Origin: Saxidomus purpurata
Taxonomy: Eukaryota; Mollusca; Bivalvia; Venerida; Veneridae
Assembly (NCBI GenBank): GCA_022818135.1
Contig: JAFMSR010000001.1
Span: 36,486,672-36,550,671 of the forward strand
Length of the DNA stretch: 64,000 bases
Reading direction: 5' to 3'
Positions 27,831-40,261 of this stretch are shown here, in pieces. Within the stretch, counting starts at the first letter, position 1, and each line of letters starts with the position of its first letter. The position numbers and the translations under genes were made by a program. Below the pieces are notes generated by a model that saw nothing but the letters and a program-made list of their open reading frames with translations, made no database searches and was not told the origin of the DNA.

Positions 27831-30800
27831 CTGAAAATAGACAAGCTGACAACGGTGATAAATTTTGACATCATATATTTATTTTATATAGAAGTTTGTT
27901 TTGATGGTAGGCACTTTTGTGAGACCTAAATGAAATTTACACATAAAAAGACATTTCATTACTAAATGTTTCCTCAAAAAAGAAAAGTAACACTCATTCA
28001 ACATTTTTTAGAAATAAATGTACTAATACAAATTATGTAAAATGTCACTAACACTATGCTGTTTCGTGAAATTCTGATCATGATAAAATAATCCTAAATA
28101 TTCATTCGAAATACCGTATTCTTCTCATTTTATAAGAGAGTATATGCTCACAGTAAGATGCCGGTGTCGCCACCATCCCTCTCACAGTATATTATATAAG
28201 AATACTGCATGGGCATCGTTGGTGACTTAGAGTTTGACATTTCAATTTTTATTGCACTTACAGTCGCGCTGCGATAAAAAATGAAAACATATCACTTTTC
28301 TCATTATACAGCTGTTTCTTATGAATTTTGCATGTAGCCAGCATACCACCTCAGTACATAACTCGTTTTTATGTGTATATAATAATTGCCCAGCAAGGTT
28401 AATCTGAAGAGTCTCTTTCTATAAAGGACAGAATACAAGCTAAATTTTCCTTAAGTTACACATTAATTTTGTATTTCTGTAGCCGTGAGGATAAATGAGT
28501 TTCCAAAATAAAAACAGTTGTCTGGCGGAGCAAAGCAGTATTATTGATTACATAAAGGGATGTAATTTATGCTAATGGTTCCTCAGACTAAGCAGTCCAT
28601 TTTCGGCCCGCTACGAGTCAGTGTTTAAATTTTAACCACTTTCTATGCCGCCTCCAGGGAATCTTCGGCATAAAACATTGATGGAGCCCCCATTAATGAA
28701 TATTATAAACTTATCCTTTCTGACAGGGACCTTGTCTTATTGTAGGGAAGTCATTAGAGCGGGTGAGAAACCACATTTGAAGAGAAGACTGACAATAGAG
28801 TTCTAGAGTGGTTTATGACGCGGTGTAATTTCTGGAAGGAAAAGTTATGGGTGGAACTGTCATACTGACTGATGAAACTGTCTCTTAACCATACCGTATG
28901 GAACGACTCTCCTGTTTTTTATGCCGAAATAAGGAAATGAACACTAAATTGGCAAAGAACTGGAACTGAAAACGTTACACCCGTACGAAGCTTTAGTGCT
29001 ACGAGGCTGCTCTACCTCTAGAAATGCCTCTTTATATATCTTGAATCGCATTTAAATTCTCAAAGTTAAGCTTTAAAGAGCGAAATATGACTGTCTAACA
29101 ATTATAATCCGTGTCTAATTTCACATAGTTCTATCAATAAGCAAATATACCTTGCTGTTCTGCATAATGAATTTGAAAATCAGTTGTCATCTACTTTAAA
29201 GCTTTATATGACATTAGTCCTTTGAGCTTTGTTTTTTTTTAAAGAAATAGAGAGAAGTGCTTTTAAGAACACTTTTCTCATTTGCTAGTTATATCAAAAG
29301 TCAATTTTGTATGTGTTTTAATGGATTTGAAATATATAAAGAAGATTTCAAGTAAATAATGATTAAGTTTCACTTGTGAAAAGTGTGCATCGACATGGTA
29401 CTAAGTACATGGGGCTAAGATACTTTAAGAAATAGTTGTAATAAGAACTCTAGCTTCTACATCAAATACAAAAATCAGGTCTTTGTTCTTTGTATTTCGT
29501 CTTTATGTCATAGATTTTTTTTTCACATGTATCACGAAGTCAACTAAAGCAGAATAGTGTCTGATTGAGAGAATTAAAACTGTACAAAGTGTGTGTAAAA
29601 CTCCAGATACCTTTTCAGTCGTATTTGTTATGAATTACTGTTAATATTTCAGACTAGACCGCTGAAACAAGGAGGTAACCTGTGAATATTGCGACTGACT
29701 GCATTTCAACAATGGGTAATGTACCTTAACTACGTTCTTCGGACGAGCCAGTACTTTACAAAGTCATGTCTACAGGAATCAAAAATCTCATTATAATACT
29801 ATTATATGAGAAGCAACATTGGTTTATACGTCACTGGTCCAAAAGTAAACCACACGAGAAAAACAAAGGAGACATTTCACGGGCAACAACTACAAGACAT
29901 GGCGCTATAGTCACAAAGTACCAGACCACGCAATGAACGACTTATTATGTAGTATTATGGGTTATTTTCAATGTTGGAAATATACATATGCTTGTTTCCT
30001 CTGACGTATCATTAAACTTAATAGATAAGAGCTCCCGATTAAAAAAAGAATAAATAGTAAGCATTAGACAAAAATTGCATTGCACATATGTTTGCTGGTT
30101 TAATGCATACGAAATATATACTAAAACTGTTTCCAGGAAGATTGTCGTACTGAGGACCAAGGTCTGTGTACATAAAAAACCGACAAATGTCTGTAGATAA
30201 CATACCAATGATGAATGTCTTTAACTCTTAAATTTGAAATATTTAATGTATGTCTGGAGACCTTTTAAAATAAGTAAGTACACACATAGGAAAAGTCCTA
30301 ACAGCTGCAGATTCAAAGCCTTATGACAACATGACGTCATTATTCTTACTTTACAATGGCTTCCTCCTTCAGTCATTGCATGAGTATAAATATTAGCATA
30401 AAATACCGTTTTGAAAATCATTGTCTCTTAGGATTTACATATAAACATTTTGTTCACTAACGGAAGTTTAGGCTAAACACTATTTTGACTTTTCTAAGCT
30501 GTAGCACTGTTTGCCGTTTCTTTCAAACGTTAAGAATATTTGTATTACTAGCAATGATGTATCGTGACGTCATCAAATTAATTTTTGAAATCGTTATGTC
30601 AAACTCTTAATTGAGCGTAACTTAATGTACTGTGTTTTGCATTAAAACGAGATATTTATCTGAACGAAATGGAATTTCGTACAACTTTAAATTGCAGTTG
30701 TTAGAAATAATTTTCGTAATATCTATTTTCTAAAATTATGCTTTATTTGTGATGTATTTTGATATGCGAGGATTTTAGTAATTTCATTTTTTTTATACAC

Positions 30801-32468
30801 TTTTCATTACACTGTTTTAGGGCTACTGGAAACGCATGTTTACGTTTTGTTTTATGCAAATTGCTAGTGGTAAAACGGTATGTTATTGACCATTGTAGAA
30901 CGGGTAGTTGCACTGAGGTGGCTGGACGATACGATTGTCTAATTAACCCATGTGCAAGACGAACGAAATTATACTTTTCCTAACATTACATTGCTTTGTT
31001 CCAAAATTGTATTTTTGCAGGATCACTTCGAACTATTGTTTCATGTATCAACAGCTACTAGAATTTGTTTCTGCTGTCCTTTTTGGTAAAATGAAATAGT
31101 TATGGTTCGTTGTTCTTTTTCTCATCGTTTTATCGTTTACATAATTATACAATATAAGTTACTAAGCTACTAAGTTATAAGCATTTTGCACCAGAACTAT
31201 ACAAGTATAACCGATAAAGCAGAAAGAGTTTATCATCAGCTTGCACACATATATAAACATTAATCTTCGAATGATTACATATAATGTTTGTGACTTATAT
31301 TCGGCAGTAACAAGACGATTTGGGCAGGCGGAAGAATTTGAAGAAAAAGAGTGCACACTAAAAGAAACTAAATGGCAACAGCATTTAGTGATGACAGCAA
31401 TTATCCTTTACCGAATGAGAAAAGTGTACTCTGAAAACTGCAGATTGTTGTAGTTTTACACAGTAACCACCATACAAAAACGGACAGATACAAAAACGTA
31501 ATATTTGCAAACTTTATATCAGTGACACTGTAAAAATGCACAGGAGCTAATACATTCCCCTTACCTGCAAGAACAGATGAGGTATGACAGTTTATTGTAC
31601 TGTTGTTGAAAATGCCATTTTGGAGCCCGTAGATATGTGCAGAGTTTTAAGGAGAAATTAAGTTTCAAAACCTGTGTTTGCATTTATGGGCATTAAAATG
31701 TAAATGGAGATATTATTAAGGAGCTTACAATGATAGAAACTTTTGTGCACTGTTTTTGTATAGGTTTCTTTTTCGTGGAAATGTGAATGTCATTTTTCGG
31801 TGTAGTTTAAATTGACTACAGACGTTTTTAAATTCATTTTGATGCGTTTTGTTATTTTGATATTGTCTTGAGTTTGCATTTGAAATTACACAAGCTTGAA
31901 ATATGTGCTCTGGCACTATTTTGAACCAGTTTCAATTGACTGTGGCTTTTTATGGAATATTGGTGGTAGATTAAGACACAGTTTTCAGATTAGCACTGTT
32001 TATTTTATAGTTTAGTATATGTTTATTTTAGTCTCATCCACATACTTTTACTTCATAAAATACAACAAAATAAATAGACATAGTTATTCATGTAGATTGC
32101 CGTTCTTGTTCAGAATTCAAACATAATATTCTCTTACATTACCATAGATTACAGACTGTATTGAACATAGAAATGGATACAATAAATACCTTTAAAATAG
32201 TTCCTGTAAAATGTATTTATCTAAATCATTTAGTAAGCTGAGATAGATATATTTGTACACGTATGTCTACAAGAGTTAGAAAAGTTCCAACAAATATCAA
32301 AACTTTTAAATTTGTAAAGTCTCCTTAATTTCGCGGGTATAAAAAATTGAAATAGTAGGTCGATACAAGTTAGCAAACATTTACTTAACTATCTTATTTC
32401 TTTCTCTACCTAAGTTAGTACGAATGCCGAATTTGCACAATTACTGTCCTAACGCTGATTTAGACGGT
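27831..32468. other. No gene confirmed; candidate regulatory island at 28510-28890
   Basis: 28510-28890 is notably less A+T-rich and unreadable in all frames (for example TTGATTACATAAAGGGATGT, CCCATTAATGAATATTATAA). Elsewhere A+T-rich. A frame at 30759-30983 has a Cys pattern faintly like EGF modules but lacks the CxC of that fold. Confidence 0.35.
28164..28226 (+). other. Imperfect hairpin
   Basis: GTCGCCACC pairs with GTTGGTGAC and ACAGTAT with ATACTG(C), around a loop of about ten bases; the middle is mismatched. The 3' arm reads GAATACTGCATGGGCATCG and shares the 7-base seed AATACTG with the miR-8/200 family, but not the rest of it. A miRNA is only a weak possibility. Confidence 0.2.
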
Positions 32469-32978
32469 GGTGACGTAACCATTTGTTTACAAATCTTTCA
32501 TAAACAGAAACATCTAATTCGATAACAGTTATGTTTTGATACTACCGGTCATGTCGTGGTAAATGTTCTGCACGAATGATGCTGGTTCGAATCCTGTCAC
32601 AAATGTGTTTTATTTTATGTTTTTTAAAAACGTATTGCGTAACCTGTTTATCAGGTTTAATCTTAGACGGAAAATCACGTGCAATATTCATGTATTTCAC
32701 AATCAGGTTCACATAAAATGAAAGTAAAATATAATAAAAAAAAGAAGAATTATAGCTGATATTAAAGACATTTTAAAGTTAAGTAAAGCTAGTTTTGCAT
32801 TAAATAAAAGAATAATAATGTAACTATCGGGATTCGAACCTTAAAATATTCAGCTTCTGGTATTACAGCGCAATGCTATTAACCACTACACTATAGATCT
32901 GTATTGAACGAGTTGAGTGAAATATTACTATCAATTCTTGTTGAAGTATAAAATTGTAAACAAAAAGTGACGTCACTA
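32469..32978. mobile_element. Composite element with two inverted tRNA-like segments and inverted ends
   Basis: The ends are inverted relatives (left GGTGACGTAACCATTTGTTT, right TTGTAAACAAAAAGTGACGT). Inside each arm is a tRNA-like segment pointing inward: plus strand 32541-32603 with B box GGTTCGAATCC, and minus strand 32822-32900 with A box TAGTGTAGTGG and B box GGTTCGAATCC. Neither folds into a full cloverleaf. It is either two SINEs inserted head to head or one element with diverged terminal inverted repeats. Confidence 0.6.
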
Positions 32979-35900
32979 TCAAAAATGAGCGGTAGCGTAG
33001 TACTTGTTAATGTAAGTAGCATAAATGTAATTACTGGTAAGATTTACGAATAAAAAGTTGAAATTACTTATCTGACTGTCGTAGTTTTTAACATGTTCAG
33101 TTTCTCAATAGTATTCACAAACCCATTTAATTAATAATTTCATTTATATATGCATCCTTAAGATTTTGTTTATACGTATATATCTATATTTAACTATGAT
33201 TTATCTGCATTCTAAAATACAAAATACATGTGACATTGATGTATTCCTTTGTTTCTATCATTTAAATTTTTCAGTTGAGATTTAGTATATAGACGATTCT
33301 TATGGTATTTCCAGAATATATATTGTAAAGGTATGAAATGAAACAAAGAAGTTTTCTGTTTTTGATCAAGGCAAAAATTTATGAATTCTTTAACTGTATA
33401 TAAATGAGTAAAGTGACAGTATCTTGTATAATTAATTGGACAAGCCTTGTTTTATAAGACATAAATCTAAAGAATTATCATAATGCAAATCAAATGAGGG
33501 TAAATAAATTGTTCTAGCTTCACAATTTGACGTTGTTTATGCGATTCTAGGTAATTAATGGGCCTACTGGTGACCTGGGGTCCGCCATCAACATGCTGGG
33601 AGAGGCTGCTCTGGCAACACTGAACCGAGTCCGCAAAACTTGTTTCCTTTATCTTAAAAAAGGTTTACATAAATAATTAGCATCTTTTTAAATTGTATGT
33701 TTTATTGGCATGTTTTGTAAAAGCTGTATGCATATTTGATATGATACTTGTTTTTGTTTAGAATATATAAACGTCAAATCTTTTTCGTGAAGTGCTTACG
33801 CATGGCTTCAAATTTTAAGAAGAATAATGACGTTTTGATTTTACTTTCCTCTGAAAAAACTTTAAGATAAATTGTTTTCATATCCTCCTAATGTTTATGT
33901 TAAGACAGTACTTGCATTCCGTATCAATTCCAAACGAATACATTAAATTTCTTCCTCTCTATTTCTGTACATAAAAAGCAAAATTTTGAATTAATATTAA
34001 AACTGCAAGTAACAGTTTCTAATTTAATTTCCATCGAAAATGCATGCAACAAAATACATTAATTACATAGTGAAACACTACTAATAAATTTAACATACCC
34101 AATAACCAGTGAGTGTAAATGAATATTTAACACATTTAGGCATTCCAAGAGATGTTTTATGGAACAAATTAGTCACATCTGTTCATTTGCTATTGTTTAG
34201 CGATTTTGTACATTAACCTGTACTTCCAGTTCCCCCTTTTGACATGAAAATCGTGGACATCAAAATAAAAACATATAGACTGATACAACGTGAATCATTG
34301 TTTATCTTTTTTGTGCGAAAATTAATATCTATTTTTAGAATTGAAGATCTGTTACACTGTCACAACTTTTTTTCAACAATATTGTATTGAGTAACAATAA
34401 GAGAGGCTACACGACGTTGATTAAAATAGAAAGGTCATTCTAGAGTGGAAGCACCCTTTGCAACTTTGAGAATTGAATAGATATGGTAAAAACAAATTAT
34501 AATTATTAAAACAACATGATGAACAGTATCTTTTTTATAAAGTCAGTCTACGTGTTTGTAAGTTTTCTTTAATACCTATATATAAAGACATGATGTTTAT
34601 AAAATTTTGAAACAAAAAATATCTGTCAAAAAGAGATTTTAAGTTATTGACATAATTCATCTCTTTTCGGGTTTAGTCTGTTCATTTATAATCAATCGTG
34701 TCTGATAAGCAGCATGCTAGTACCAAGTCGTATGTCTGTCTGTCCATCGATGTCAGTGAAACGCTTCAACTTGTTTGACCATATAACTCTCAAACCAGTT
34801 GACACCTCATATTTGAAAATGCAGAATGCTTATAAAAACGCAGAACACAAGAAACATAAAACTCTTTTTTTATATAGTTATTTATCTTGAACATATTTTC
34901 TATTTTCAGCCAATGTCTTTGAACGAAATAATTATACTTGTTTGATGCCCCCTCCCTGCATCAACAAGTTTTAGTAAATATCTTGACGTTGTGCACGTTA
35001 TTGTACAAGTAACGTTTAAAACCGACTTTTACTTTTATTGCTACTTTAATGTCTTAAAACAGGTCACGAATTTTAAACAATCGAACGTGTGCATGAGTTT
35101 CTGTATTTCTGCGATGTAAGCAAGGGCGTTGTTATGTCAACAACTAACTATGTTTTATGATTGTGTCAGTCAATACTGTAAACGGTATGATTGTATATTA
35201 AAATTATGGTCCTATTTTTAGCGAAGTAAATTACTTCAACAAAAATTATTTCGCATTTTTACAAAAGTGACTGAATAGCTAGATTTTGAAAACCACAACA
35301 AATGTTTGGTGAGCTTTAGGTAACTTTTGAAGACATCAATGATTGAGATTTTATTGTTTGAATGTAACCATGATCTTCTCGGCCTGAGTCTTTGTCCGTT
35401 TTTTGTTGATATTATTGTTGACGGTTCTCCCACGTCATACTCGTTTTCTAGAGACTTGGGGACGTCTGAGGTGTATTGTAATTTACGTTTGCCTGTAAAT
35501 CAGATAATAAATGTCTTGGATATTGCGCTTTAATGAAGTCGCATCAGAATAATGTTTTACATAGAATGTAGGAGAATATAGAAGAATATGGGATTAATTT
35601 GTTGTATTTCTTCAACATGGTAACAATTACTTTTGTGGAAAATATATTGAAGAACTATTTTAACAAACAGTTTACGTCTTTTTAACTTTTTGAAATATTG
35701 TATTAATTTGCGATTTAAACAACTTGTACATCTTTATGATGTATCTCTACGTCTACTGAGATTTTTTTCTTTTTACTTTTTGTTGTTGTCATTTCCATGT
35801 TACGTACATTTTATGTTTTGATAATTGTCAATTCAGGCGCGTTTTAATATCACGAAAATATCACAAAAATAAATGCATTTACGGAGATGATACAAGAATA

Positions 35901-36785
35901 AGTAATTTTGATTTACTAATTATATCTGGTTGAAAGGCTACTATACATAAAATAACTTGGAAACAAATATAAGAAGACCAAAATGTTTATATGGCTTTAT
36001 TGTCACTTTAGATAAGATTTTCAAATATGAATTGCGTCCTTACTTTTGACAAGTTCTTACTATTTCACGTTGTTTTATTTCTTGTCTTTTACCTTTTATT
36101 CAACCAGTAAAACTTTTAGATTTTTTGTTCAAATTATGGAAATCAGTTCCTTTTCGTTTTGAAAAATGTCAACTCGCTCGTTTTTTGTATAATACGTGTC
36201 CGAGTGCATGGTTGATATCGACGTCACTCTCACATACGTTTTGGTTCAATAGAGCAATTCTGGTATTAAAGTAATCATTTTTGTATATTCACATACTATG
36301 AGAACCCTGTTTTCACAGTGAATAAGTAAAGTCACCCAACGAACACACTTAAAATGTTCTTTTTTCGCTATATGCTTCGTACATTGTAGTTTATATTGAC
36401 ATTATACATGTAGTGAAAAAAGGGCATTTTTCAGGAAGTGTCCGCAGAGTGACCAAACATGTTCAGTACGTATACAAGGTTCTCGTTAAAACAATTTATT
36501 ACAAGATACACCTTTGTGATAGAATCGTTTTACTGAACCAAAGCATACGATGCCACTGCTTTCCAAGACCCCAAAACTAGGAAATCTTAAGAATAGCCAT
36601 GTAGACCAATGGGGTCTTTTCAAGCGTTGAAAATTGTTGTGTTTATTGTGATCCCTTTTAAAGTATATTTGCATGTTATGTATTTCCGATTTCAAGACCA
36701 TGTCAATCATTACGGCAGGTTAGCAACTTGTTTATTTCTTTTAATTTCAAAAATCGACATTGTTAGCTCACAAGAACTTGCTTTA
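32979..36785. other. No gene seen outside the 33551 island
   Basis: Very A+T-rich, with frames of 60-75 codons of chance length. A slightly GC-richer patch at 35370-35480 has frames on both strands but no domain. Confidence 0.4.
33551..33676 (+). other. Exon-like GC-rich island, unrecognised
   Basis: After a TATGCGATTCTAG acceptor-like site, only one phase is open: 41 codons to TAA, including NGPTGDLGSAINMLGEAAL and ATLNRVRKT. The first 95 bp are markedly GC-richer than the flanks. There is no good donor, so it would be a last exon, or an exon remnant. The minus strand is also open over the same stretch in two frames, so the coding strand is uncertain. Could be a decayed transposon fragment. 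Confidence 0.3.
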
Positions 36786-37323
36786 AAGGTCCATTACTAA
36801 CACCAAATCAAATTTTCTTTTAAATCTAGAATTGTAATGGGCGTCTTCTCAGAAGGAACAATATGACATACTGCATTGAATGTGACCATATTGTGTTGAA
36901 AATTTGAGTTTAACAAAAGAATTAGTCAGTTATATTTTGCCTTTTCAAAAACGAAAGTAGGTTTTCCCGTTTTCAAAAATCTTTGTAATTTTACAGAAAT
37001 CTCCCAGAGAGATGCTGTAAATAGGTTTTACATAAATAATCATGCCTATTTTGAATTATAATTGAAGAACATTACTTCCAATGATGTGCAAAGTATATGT
37101 CTGACTGTTTACAACATTCAATGAAGCAAAAGTAGGACACAAAGACCACCCAGGTCAATCTAAGGAAATACACAAACATTCACTCGTTTTTCTGCAGCAG
37201 TATTTCAAACAGGGAAATACTCCACGGCTATTGTAAAGTTTTAGAAGCCAGTTTCAAACTGTATTTCCCTGTTACAATGCCGGATTTAAAAGAAAATTCG
37301 ATTTGATGTTAGTAATGGACCTT
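36786..37323. mobile_element. 538-bp TIR element (MITE), TA target duplication
   Basis: Terminal inverted repeats of about 50 bp: AAGGTCCATTACTAACACCA on the left and the complement of TGATGTTAGTAATGGACCTT on the right, continuing through AAATTTTCTTTTAAATC. TA on both sides fits a Tc1/mariner-type insertion. No transposase frame. Confidence 0.8.
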
Positions 37324-37415
37324 TATAGGTAAACAATATGACATTTATCCTAAAATCTTGTGGCAACAGTATTAGATTAATATCTATAGCATAAGATAAG
37401 GGTTATTAATGTTAA

Positions 37416-37544
37416 GTTGCAGCATCATGCTAAATAACAATTATAATTACCATGCCATTTAGAGAGCATGATACTGAATGGTACTGTTAAATATTTATCA
37501 CGAACCTGAATTACGTTTTTTATACAGTTGCATGATGCTACAAC
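37416..37544. repeat. Short element with 15-bp inverted ends
   Basis: GTTGCAGCATCATGC and GCATGATGCTACAAC are inverted with one mismatch and enclose about 100 bp of A+T-rich DNA. Possibly a tiny MITE; no target duplication could be fixed. Confidence 0.5.
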
Positions 37545-38986
37545 ATCGTGTGTAATTAATGTTTGAGTTTTGCCTATCTCATATCTCCCATAATTACATT
37601 CACGAGCAACAGTATGATTTCCTACTGCATCATTTATTCCAGTTCCTTTCCAGTTCGCTTACGCCATATTTACTCCAGTTAACTTTATTTAAACATCTGA
37701 ACATTGACTTTAACATGACATAATTGGCATGAGGGTTCTGCAAACAACCATGAAAATAAGTAATTGGTCAAAGTTTCGAGAAAGTCAGTTATGAGTTATA
37801 TAATTTTGATAAAGATTTTTGAAACATTTTTCACAAGATGTGTTGCCTTGACCTTGAATTAGCGTGGTTGTAAGCTGAATTCTGCCTATTACCTGAATAA
37901 AATGTGAACTTTACTATGGTTTATTACTATCAAGGTATTAAAGAGATGAGGAACAAAGAATTGAATGTAAATTGCTCTCAGTACTTTCTCCAACCTTTTT
38001 ATATATAATAACATTGGAAGGTGATTTTAAGAACTGTATTCAATAGGATACCGAGAGGCTATAGAGGCTTAACTCTACATGTTGCAGACAGTTTTAACGA
38101 CCATCTTTCCATGACGTCAATACAATTTTGCACGATAGATGGTGACAAGAGTCAAGGAATATGACTTTCTACTTCATTTGTTATATCATATTTGTGGAAG
38201 TCAGAAATATAGGCAAAGAATTGTTTATTGTATGCCGTTAAGTTTTGTAAATCATAATAATATCGTTACACCGTATAGTGTTTGGTTTCTCTCACCATCT
38301 CCATTTGGCAGTAAATATGAAATTCATTTAGATAAAGACATGCAAAATAAAATGTTGTTGACGTTGAACATAAAAACGTTATGAAGAACACTCCAGATGT
38401 CATTGGTTTCTATTTCTGCAATTTAAACAAGCTTTATGTTTACTGAGTATTTCTATTTTCCTTTAGTATACAAAAACATAAAATGCATACCGCAGGAATT
38501 TAAGAGATGTGAGGAAGAGATGTTGTCGCATAAGAAAAAAAGATTTAACGTAAATGCTTTCAAAGTCATATTTTGATCGAATTATGTATCGGAGAATTGG
38601 TCTCTTGGCCTCATGGGCTGCCAGTAAATGAAATACACGGTATCTAATCCTTATGTAATTGTTGAATATATTTAGTTATTCTTATTGAATCATTATCTAA
38701 TTTTTACCTTGAAATGGATACAAAACATTAACAATGAAGTGGTATGTTGTTTAGATATTTAAAATCTTTTTAACTTTACAATTGAGTAATATTTTAGAAG
38801 CTGTGTCACGAATTGTTCACCTTTTTCTATCACACTGACGAATGAGTCAGGCGAGCAGCTCTTGCCCATTTACTGTACATACATATTTCCCTCCATCCCA
38901 TTTCAAAAATAGATTACATTAGCGGTATCTGGAGCCCATCAAAAGACAGAAAATAATCTGATTAAACTTTCATTTGGTTCTAACAG
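37545..38986. other. No gene seen
   Basis: A+T-rich. A frame of 81 codons at 38139 shows no domain or splice context. 38840-38960 is somewhat GC-richer and leads up to the island at 38987. Confidence 0.4.
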
Positions 38987-39099
38987 GACAGAATGCTCCA
39001 GGTTTTCCTCCGGGAAAAGGAAAAGAATGTCTGGCGGGCTACGGCCAATCCTCGAGTGATACAGGACAAGTGACTGGTAGGGTCACCATCACATCATAG
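38987..39099 (+). other. Exon-like island with good acceptor, unrecognised
   Basis: TTTCATTTGGTTCTAACAG precedes an abrupt GC-rich segment. Phase 0 gives 28 residues (DRMLQVFLREKEKNVWRATA then NPRVIQDK) to TGA at 39071. Phase 2 gives 36 residues (QNAPGFPPGKGKECLAGYGQ then SSSDTGQVTGRVTITS) to TAG at 39097. Phase 0 has the higher third-position G+C. The minus strand also has an open frame here. Either a terminal exon or a conserved non-coding or mobile fragment. Confidence 0.3.
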
Positions 39100-39351
39100 T
39101 AGCAGGTGATTGACAAACTCATACTGAAGTTTTGGGGTTCTAATTCAATTGTAAAGACATCTTACGAAGATGTGGATTCCGAGAAATCAAATTAAGGCAA
39201 CATATCACCGTTAATAAGTCATTATTGTGAAATATGTATATAGTCCAAAAATGAAACGAAATAGATAAAATTATAATAAAATTAGACCAAGTCAACGAAT
39301 TAGAGATACAAAACATTACTCGGGAAGATGCTGTCTTTATTTATTTTTGAG

Positions 39352-39425
39352 GCACAGCGATGTAGCAGAGAGTGTCGAAATCCTGAGCCGGATCTCACGG
39401 GTTTCAATCCCGTTACCCTTACCTT
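39352..39425 (+). mobile_element. tRNA-like SINE head
   Basis: A-box-like TGTAGCAGAGAGTG and a perfect T-arm (ACGGG, 7-base loop TTTCAAT, CCCGT). The flanks cannot form an acceptor stem, so it is not a working tRNA gene. The following 100 bp (GGTCAGAACAGGACAGAGCA and onward) may be its body, but no tail or target duplication was found. Confidence 0.5.
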
Positions 39426-39976
39426 TACAAAACATTCTTTACCACAGCACAAGAACTGGTCAGAACAGGACAGAGCAGGACAAAATGACCTCAAGGGGAA
39501 TGTATACATGTATATCAAATCAAATCCTTTTTACAAAATCTTGAAGCACAAAGATCATCGTATATAAGGAATCATACAAACATACAGAACACAATGTAGT
39601 TAAATTCACTGTCAAAATGAGATACAAAAATTTAAAACTCACTTTCGATCAAAACGTGTGGACATTTTATTTCGAAAGTTACAAAGAATCGAGTATGTGT
39701 GTAGTTTTACATGCTTTCTGTGCAGTTTTATTTACTTTGCGAATCTCCTGTAACCAGATTTATCAAACGCGTTGAAGATTGTAGTGCATGTTGACCGTAT
39801 TAAGATCATATTTAAATATAACGTTTTTGAAAGGGGTCATTAGATTGTAAAAAACTTTACTTTAAGTATCTGTAACATTTAGACTCGCTGTACTTATTAG
39901 CACTCAACGAATTTGTTGTGCTTTTGACATACTGCACATTTCTGATAAGAACCGGAGCAATTGTTTTTATCTTTGA

Positions 39977-40261
39977 TTATAAATCACCATAGTCGGTGAG
40001 ATCAAAAGAGGCGCCTTCTTGATAGAGAAAATATATGGACGTGAAATATGTACACGGCTTTATTAATAGCATGCCGTCGCTGAAGAGCGCGTTCGTGAAG
40101 CCAAAATAGATGTGGTTACGTTTGATCTTGCTTAAGGATTTATAGCGGCTCGACTTCACCCGGCCATATATAAGCCCATCCATGCAACTGCTTAGGGTCT
40201 CAAAGGAGACGGGAATTGAACCCTCAGTTAAAATATTTTGCAAGTGTTCAAATGAATTCAT
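39977..40261 (-). CDS. Candidate coding segment (94 codons), C-terminal exon or gene remnant
   Basis: Open from ATG at 40261 to TAA at 39977. Third-position G+C over the last 74 codons is about 57%, far above the neighbouring DNA, and the segment reads like a folded-protein end (YFGFTNALFSDGMLLIKPCT ... EGASFDLTDYGDL). An in-frame stop lies just upstream of the ATG. TCAATTAG|CAAAATG or ACCCTAAGCAG|TTGCATG could serve as acceptors. I do not recognise the family. It could be an intact small terminal exon, a retrocopy fragment or part of a mobile-element gene. Confidence 0.4.
   Translation of the reverse strand: MNSFEHLQNILTEGSIPVSFETLSSCMDGLIYGRVKSSRYKSLSKIKRNHIYFGFTNALFSDGMLLIKPCTYFTSIYFLYQEGASFDLTDYGDL

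Noticed and set aside
30759..30983. Frame with an EGF-like pattern (HCRTGSCTEVAGRYDC)
   Set aside because: The CxC and following Gly of the EGF fold are missing and the base use is not coding-like.
32822..32900. Functional tRNA gene (minus strand)
   Set aside because: A and B boxes are present, but the T stem and acceptor stem do not pair. A tRNA-derived element fits better.
39352..39425. Functional tRNA gene (plus strand)
   Set aside because: Perfect T-arm but no acceptor stem; treated as a SINE head.
40190..40230. tRNA-like B box GGGTTCAATTCCCGTC on the minus strand
   Set aside because: No A box at the right distance, and it lies inside a coding-like frame.
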